Origin: an uncultured Bacteroidota bacterium
Lineage (GTDB): Bacteria > Bacteroidota > Bacteroidia > Flavobacteriales > Flavobacteriaceae
Direction of reading: 5' to 3'
Length of the DNA stretch: 64,000 nucleotides
Assembly: GCA_902604715.1 (NCBI GenBank)
Contig: CACLAD010000004.1
Coordinates: 1 to 64,000 of the forward strand
Under the pieces are notes generated by a model. The model was not told where the DNA came from. It worked only from the letters and a program-made list of their open reading frames with translations, and did not search any database. Positions 59,220 through 64,000 of this stretch are shown here, piece after piece; positions within the stretch are counted from its first letter, which is position 1; the number at the start of each line of letters is the position of its first letter. Position numbers and translations under genes: made by a program.

Positions 59220-62200
59220 TTAGACTTTATTATACGCTTTATTGTAAGCGAATTACCATGATAAACTTTTATAATATAAATACCATTTGCATATGGGCCC
59301 ATATCAACATTTGAAATATTAAATGCTGTATAAATTTTTTGACCCGTTAAGGAATAAATTTCAACATTATAGGATTCTAGATTGCCGCTAATTTGTAAAA
59401 TGTCATCTACAGGATTTGGATAAATTCTTATATTATCAAGTAGAATATCTGTTGGTATTGACAAGTTTGAGGTATTTGGGGCATTAGGGCTTCCAAACTC
59501 ATTTATACAGTCCCAATTTTCGGCAACTGAGTTGTCTAATTCTGGACTGATTAGTTCTAATGTATAGCCTGTCCCGTCAGCACATAAATTCCAATCTGAA
59601 GCATTTTCAGAGCAAAATGCTAACACATTTTCATCTTCTAAAGTGTCTCCATAATGTCCTGATGCAATTATATTACCATTACCGTCAAGAATTTCAAAGG
59701 AAACTTCTTCTAACCAATCTCCAGAATACCAAATTAGCTCAATTGAGTCACCCTGGGTAGCTTCAAATAAAATGTCTTCAAAGTATCCATTTTGGAATGT
59801 TACTTCCTCAACTACAATTTGGCCGTTTACTACAACCGATACAGCATTTCCGTTCCAACCATCTCCGTAAGAATCAATCATATTTAGAGTATGATCGCAA
59901 TTTGGATTGGAATTGTCTATGTCATAATCAACCTCATCAATTAGTTTACTTGCTGAATTAAATAATCTGACTGCATCAGAGCCACCAAGACCAAAACCTA
60001 ATTCACCTATGTAGGGAATTCCAGGGTAAGAGCTACTAAAATCAAGCTCATCGCGTACAATCACGAGGAAGCCTTCAGGTTCAATTTGTGTTGACTCTGG
60101 AATGTAGAAAATATGGTTGTTATTATCATCCCTAATTTGCCAATCTGATAAGTCAATTGGGTATGATTTCGGATTGTATAGCTCTATCCAATCATTTGGG
60201 CTAAATTCATCACCAGACCTAAAATTAATCTCATTTATAATTACTGATTCAATTTCGACTCGAACTGAATCCTCAAATGAGCATATGTTTTGTGAGTCAA
60301 CTACAACAACATTATATAGCCCTGAGGGTAAGTCTGTAAAGAAGTTATCATCGAAGAAGGTCTGTCCTCCATCGATGCTATACTGATAAGGGCCTTCACC
60401 AGAATTTGGAGTTATTGTAATACTTCCATCAGTTGATATACTCGACGGAACTCCAGTAGCCTGTACATCAACAGCTGTTAAGCTGCAAAACTGAATTGCA
60501 ACATGTTGTTCAAACTCACATGTACCTGCAGAACCGATGATTGAAATATTGTAGTCACCTGGTGATAAGTCTGTAAAGGTGTTTGATTGCGAGTAATTTA
60601 AACCTCCGTCAATACTATACTGAAATGGGCCAACCCCTGATGAAACAACAATTGAAATCAGTCCGTCATTCATGTCCTCAGAGCTTGCATTTGTAACATT
60701 GACTTCGGCTGTGATTTCACATCCATTTTCACCTAAACAAAATGTTTCCTGTGTAAAATTGTCAAAAATGCCATCATTCTCAAAAATCACATTTCCACTT
60801 AAATCAATCATCATAAAATTCCCTTCTCCATATCCGCAACAAATTCCATCACCATATGAGTCAAAGAAATCCAGCGTAAAACACGATTCAAAATTTACAC
60901 AAATATCTTCGATATAATAATCTGTTTCTGAATTTAATGAGCCTGTGTGAACAATTTCATTTGTTGTGCTATCATATAACTTCCAAGAAGTTTCCTGCGG
61001 GTAATTGTCGGGGTTAATGATGAAAGTAACAATATTATATGATGATTCAAGTGTTGTTGTAGTTGTGACAATGTCATTGGCAGTGCTTTCATCATTTTGA
61101 TTGTTAATAGAAATTATATCTAATAAGATATCATTTGATTCTTGAAGATTTTGATCCAAAACAAGCGTGACTGTTTCTTGTTCAGAATATGGAATTTCGA
61201 AAGATTCGTAATTAACTAATATCGAAAGTCCGTTTACCATGGTTTCAATTTCAATTTCGTTAATTGTTGTATCACCTAAATTAGAAATTGTCAAATCTAC
61301 TTCAACTAAATCGCCGCATAAAACTCTAAGAGCTTCTATTTCTAGTGAAGCATCATACTGTGGTATGTTACTTACCGTGGTTGTTAACGAATCGTTATTC
61401 TCATATACATCATCAGGATGACTGAGATTAACAGTAATTTCATAATCACCGCTGTTTGATAAATCTATTGGAACTGTAAATTGAAAATTTGATTCTTCAA
61501 AAGGCTCGATAATCTCAGTAATCGTAATCGTTTCAATTATTTCATCACCAAACACAAGTTGAATATCAAAATTACTTATCTCGTTTAATCCATAATTTGC
61601 AATAGTAACCGTTACAAGTTCATCATCTCCTAAGCTTGACGATGTCTCAGGGTTTATTATCGCATCAACGGCCAAATCATAGTCGCCGTTAATGTCTGCC
61701 CAGAAGGATACCCATGGCCTAGCTTGTTTGATGGCTAGTTGGTTTTGGGCTGTAACTTTATATTCAATATCCATAGCAAAGTCTTCTTGACCGGCAACAT
61801 CATAAAGTATGGCAAATTCATCATGAATTACAGTCAAATAGTCTCGCATTTGATTTAGGTATTCGTCATCCATTATAAGCTCTCCTGCATTAACTAAGTT
61901 TGAAAGCCTTAAAACTAAATAGCCCCCTGACTGTGTAGGATCTCTGTATAGTAAAATTTCCTCAGGAACAGAATTTGGATCTGGGTTTGTTATCAAGGAT
62001 TCACCAACTTGGGTGTTAAGATAAAATGTATCCTCGGTTTCATAAATTGGATCAATACTTATTCCCACACCATTCGATTGTTCTTGCTGATAGTTCGGGT
62101 GGCAGAGTAGTCCCATAGCTGCTGAGAAATGATCAATTCTATAAAAATCTCTTTCTTCGTAAGCCCTAAAATTCCACATACTGGCAAAAACTTGCTTTAC

Positions 62201-63913
62201 AGATTTTGAAATATGGCCTTCATCAGGATATTGGGTCTTAGATGTATATAGGCCAGCTCCGCTAAATCCTGGAAGATCTTCATTGTTGGTGCTTGATCTG
62301 ACACGAACAGCCGTACCTTCTGGAAAAGCATCATGCATAGCTTGAAGGTCGTCCAACATCCACTGGGGCATAGGCGCATCTTTAATTGCTGTACGTAGTG
62401 TTTGAAGTCGATCGACCCTAAAATTTATATCATATTGGAAACTAGGGTTGTCAATCATTATTTGGACTTCCTCATAAAAGTTGTTAAACTGCATGAATTC
62501 ATCATAATAATAAAATGGAATACCGAATCCGTCTGGAATGGTACCATCTGGAAATTGGAATGTCCTCATCGTCGAAACATTTGCACATTTTGCACCAAAT
62601 GCAGTTGACATTTCAAAATCAATTTCTGCCAGTGGTAGTATTTCAGTGATACTCAAATCACGTATTGGAAACTGTGGTTCAGATGGTCTAATGTTTTCAT
62701 ACCATTCGTTGACCTCATCAAGGGTGGCTTCTCTGATTTCAAAGCTTTCATTTTCAACCTTATAATATATATAGCCATTTAATAAGCTTGCTATTTCGTT
62801 TATAGAAAGAGGGTCGGCTATATATGCATTAGGAACATTGTCTTGGATAGCCCTGAGGTTTACATGAGAAAGTGGTGTTTGAATAACAGATGTAATAATA
62901 CCCCCAACCCTGGGCAATGAATTAGGCAAGGCATCATAAAGAACAATGTCTCTACTTCCAGGTGTTTCATTTAAATTTTGCATGTGTCTAAAATATCCAT
63001 ATCCTTCAGCTAAATGGAAGGGTATGTAATTTACTTCAGCAAAAACATCTGTCTCCAGAACCACATCAAATCTTGAATCTACAAACTCATCAGCATAATT
63101 GTTTAAGTGGTCATTTTCGTCTGCCTGCCCTATAAAATGATTCATGTTGTTTTGTAGAAATGGCATACTTGCTACTAATAATTCATAAGTTCTTTGAGTA
63201 TCCTCAAAATTATATGCGTCACCAAAAGAGAAATTAAAAGAATAAGTTCCAATAATACCTGTTGGTAATATTGTATTTGGATTAAAAACTATTTCACCAG
63301 ATGCGTCATCACCAGTAACTGAAGCACCTATACCGTTCCAAAAGCTGGCGTGAATTGTATATGTATTGCTATTGATAAAATAAACTTTCGGGTTAGGTGT
63401 ATCTCTATCTAATATTCCAAACTTAACATAAAGCTGGTCATCTAAAAATGGGGCCCAACTTACATTATTAACAGTGGCCAGCTCCATAAATGTATCCGCG
63501 TCCGGAATTGAAGTTGATCCATCAATAAAATCAATCGCTGGGGCGTAATTGAAAGGCGAATCAGTTGGCATGTTATTAAATTCTGTGATGTCATCAATTC
63601 CGTCCCCATCATAATCGTCTGGATTATCAATATCGTGCTCTGTTATAGAATAGTTTTCTAGTGGATAAGCCTGTGATGGTTCAGAAATAATCATAGTGCC
63701 ATCTAACCCGATGGTAAGTGATGTTGCCCAATTAAATTCCGAATTGTGTTGTGCATGTAGAATATAGTATTTGCCTTGCTGCCCCTGTATTGATAATTGA
63801 GCTTGACCAAGATTATTAACCGAGTAATTGTCAATAGTAACAAATTGAGCAAAACAGAGGTTTTGAAAAAGAAATAAAAAAATTGATGTTAATATAAAAT
63901 TTCTCAGTCTCAT
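59216..63913 (-). CDS. Giant secreted T9SS protein with phosphohistidine-like and PEP/pyruvate-binding (ATP-grasp) domains, CARDB-like, lamin-tail-like domains
   Basis: TPLSHVNLRAIQDNVPNAYIADP; AVRVRSSTNNEDLPGFSGAGLYTS; SVKQVFASMWNFRAYEERDFY; LAIKQARPW; VIINEINFRSGDEFSPNDWIELYNP; IYPNPVDDILQISG. Confidence 0.85.
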   Translation of the reverse strand: MRLRNFILTSIFLFLFQNLCFAQFVTIDNYSVNNLGQAQLSIQGQQGKYYILHAQHNSEFNWATSLTIGLDGTMIISEPSQAYPLENYSITEHDIDNPDDYDGDGIDDITEFNNMPTDSPFNYAPAIDFIDGSTSIPDADTFMELATVNNVSWAPFLDDQLYVKFGILDRDTPNPKVYFINSNTYTIHASFWNGIGASVTGDDASGEIVFNPNTILPTGIIGTYSFNFSFGDAYNFEDTQRTYELLVASMPFLQNNMNHFIGQADENDHLNNYADEFVDSRFDVVLETDVFAEVNYIPFHLAEGYGYFRHMQNLNETPGSRDIVLYDALPNSLPRVGGIITSVIQTPLSHVNLRAIQDNVPNAYIADPLSINEIASLLNGYIYYKVENESFEIREATLDEVNEWYENIRPSEPQFPIRDLSITEILPLAEIDFEMSTAFGAKCANVSTMRTFQFPDGTIPDGFGIPFYYYDEFMQFNNFYEEVQIMIDNPSFQYDINFRVDRLQTLRTAIKDAPMPQWMLDDLQAMHDAFPEGTAVRVRSSTNNEDLPGFSGAGLYTSKTQYPDEGHISKSVKQVFASMWNFRAYEERDFYRIDHFSAAMGLLCHPNYQQEQSNGVGISIDPIYETEDTFYLNTQVGESLITNPDPNSVPEEILLYRDPTQSGGYLVLRLSNLVNAGELIMDDEYLNQMRDYLTVIHDEFAILYDVAGQEDFAMDIEYKVTAQNQLAIKQARPWVSFWADINGDYDLAVDAIINPETSSSLGDDELVTVTIANYGLNEISNFDIQLVFGDEIIETITITEIIEPFEESNFQFTVPIDLSNSGDYEITVNLSHPDDVYENNDSLTTTVSNIPQYDASLEIEALRVLCGDLVEVDLTISNLGDTTINEIEIETMVNGLSILVNYESFEIPYSEQETVTLVLDQNLQESNDILLDIISINNQNDESTANDIVTTTTTLESSYNIVTFIINPDNYPQETSWKLYDSTTNEIVHTGSLNSETDYYIEDICVNFESCFTLDFFDSYGDGICCGYGEGNFMMIDLSGNVIFENDGIFDNFTQETFCLGENGCEITAEVNVTNASSEDMNDGLISIVVSSGVGPFQYSIDGGLNYSQSNTFTDLSPGDYNISIIGSAGTCEFEQHVAIQFCSLTAVDVQATGVPSSISTDGSITITPNSGEGPYQYSIDGGQTFFDDNFFTDLPSGLYNVVVVDSQNICSFEDSVRVEIESVIINEINFRSGDEFSPNDWIELYNPKSYPIDLSDWQIRDDNNNHIFYIPESTQIEPEGFLVIVRDELDFSSSYPGIPYIGELGFGLGGSDAVRLFNSASKLIDEVDYDIDNSNPNCDHTLNMIDSYGDGWNGNAVSVVVNGQIVVEEVTFQNGYFEDILFEATQGDSIELIWYSGDWLEEVSFEILDGNGNIIASGHYGDTLEDENVLAFCSENASDWNLCADGTGYTLELISPELDNSVAENWDCINEFGSPNAPNTSNLSIPTDILLDNIRIYPNPVDDILQISGNLESYNVEIYSLTGQKIYTAFNISNVDMGPYANGIYIIKVYHGNSLTIKRIIKSN

Positions 63914-64000
63914 AAAGATGTCCGCAATATATTACTAATTACAATCAAAAAATGTCTCAAACACAAATAGTTTCTTATTTTTTTGACTGATAATAACTTT

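Noticed and set aside
62197-62765. Small ORFs within the ATP-grasp region of the giant protein
   Set aside because: Out-of-frame or antisense to a continuous 1565-codon CDS with conserved motifs.
1-64000. Mobile elements, prophage or integrative element
   Set aside because: No transposase, integrase, phage structural genes or terminal inverted repeats recognised; the S74 domain alone is not evidence of phage.

Overview
AT-rich 64 kb window from a marine-type Bacteroidetes/Flavobacteriia genome (SusC/SusD pair, many type IX secretion C-terminal sorting domains). The core (~9.3-47.3 kb) is a large polysaccharide utilization locus that reads as a (sulfated) xylan locus. It contains SusC/SusD, three GH10 proteins (one fused to a sulfatase), GH30, GH5, GH43, a beta-helix protein with a CBM22-like insert, a stand-alone CBM, two esterase-like hydrolases, four sulfatases with Cys-type maturation motifs, a formylglycine-generating-enzyme homolog, GPH and SSS transporters, and xylose isomerase/xylulokinase. 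Flanks hold a GH53 fragment, a BNR-repeat protein, ggt, tRNA-Ala(GGC), sppA, and housekeeping genes (queD, lpxH, rsmI, tdk, alr). They also hold a YadA-head/peptidase-S74 protein beside a TonB receptor, and a giant secreted protein with a glucan-water-dikinase-like phosphohistidine plus ATP-grasp pair. The most notable items are the sulfatase-helical module-GH10 fusion (the linker has a free-standing paralog in the same window), the extracellular dikinase-like protein, and a 24-nt palindrome between divergent GH10 genes. No rRNA, CRISPR, transposase or prophage was seen. All family calls are by motif reading only; no database search was run.
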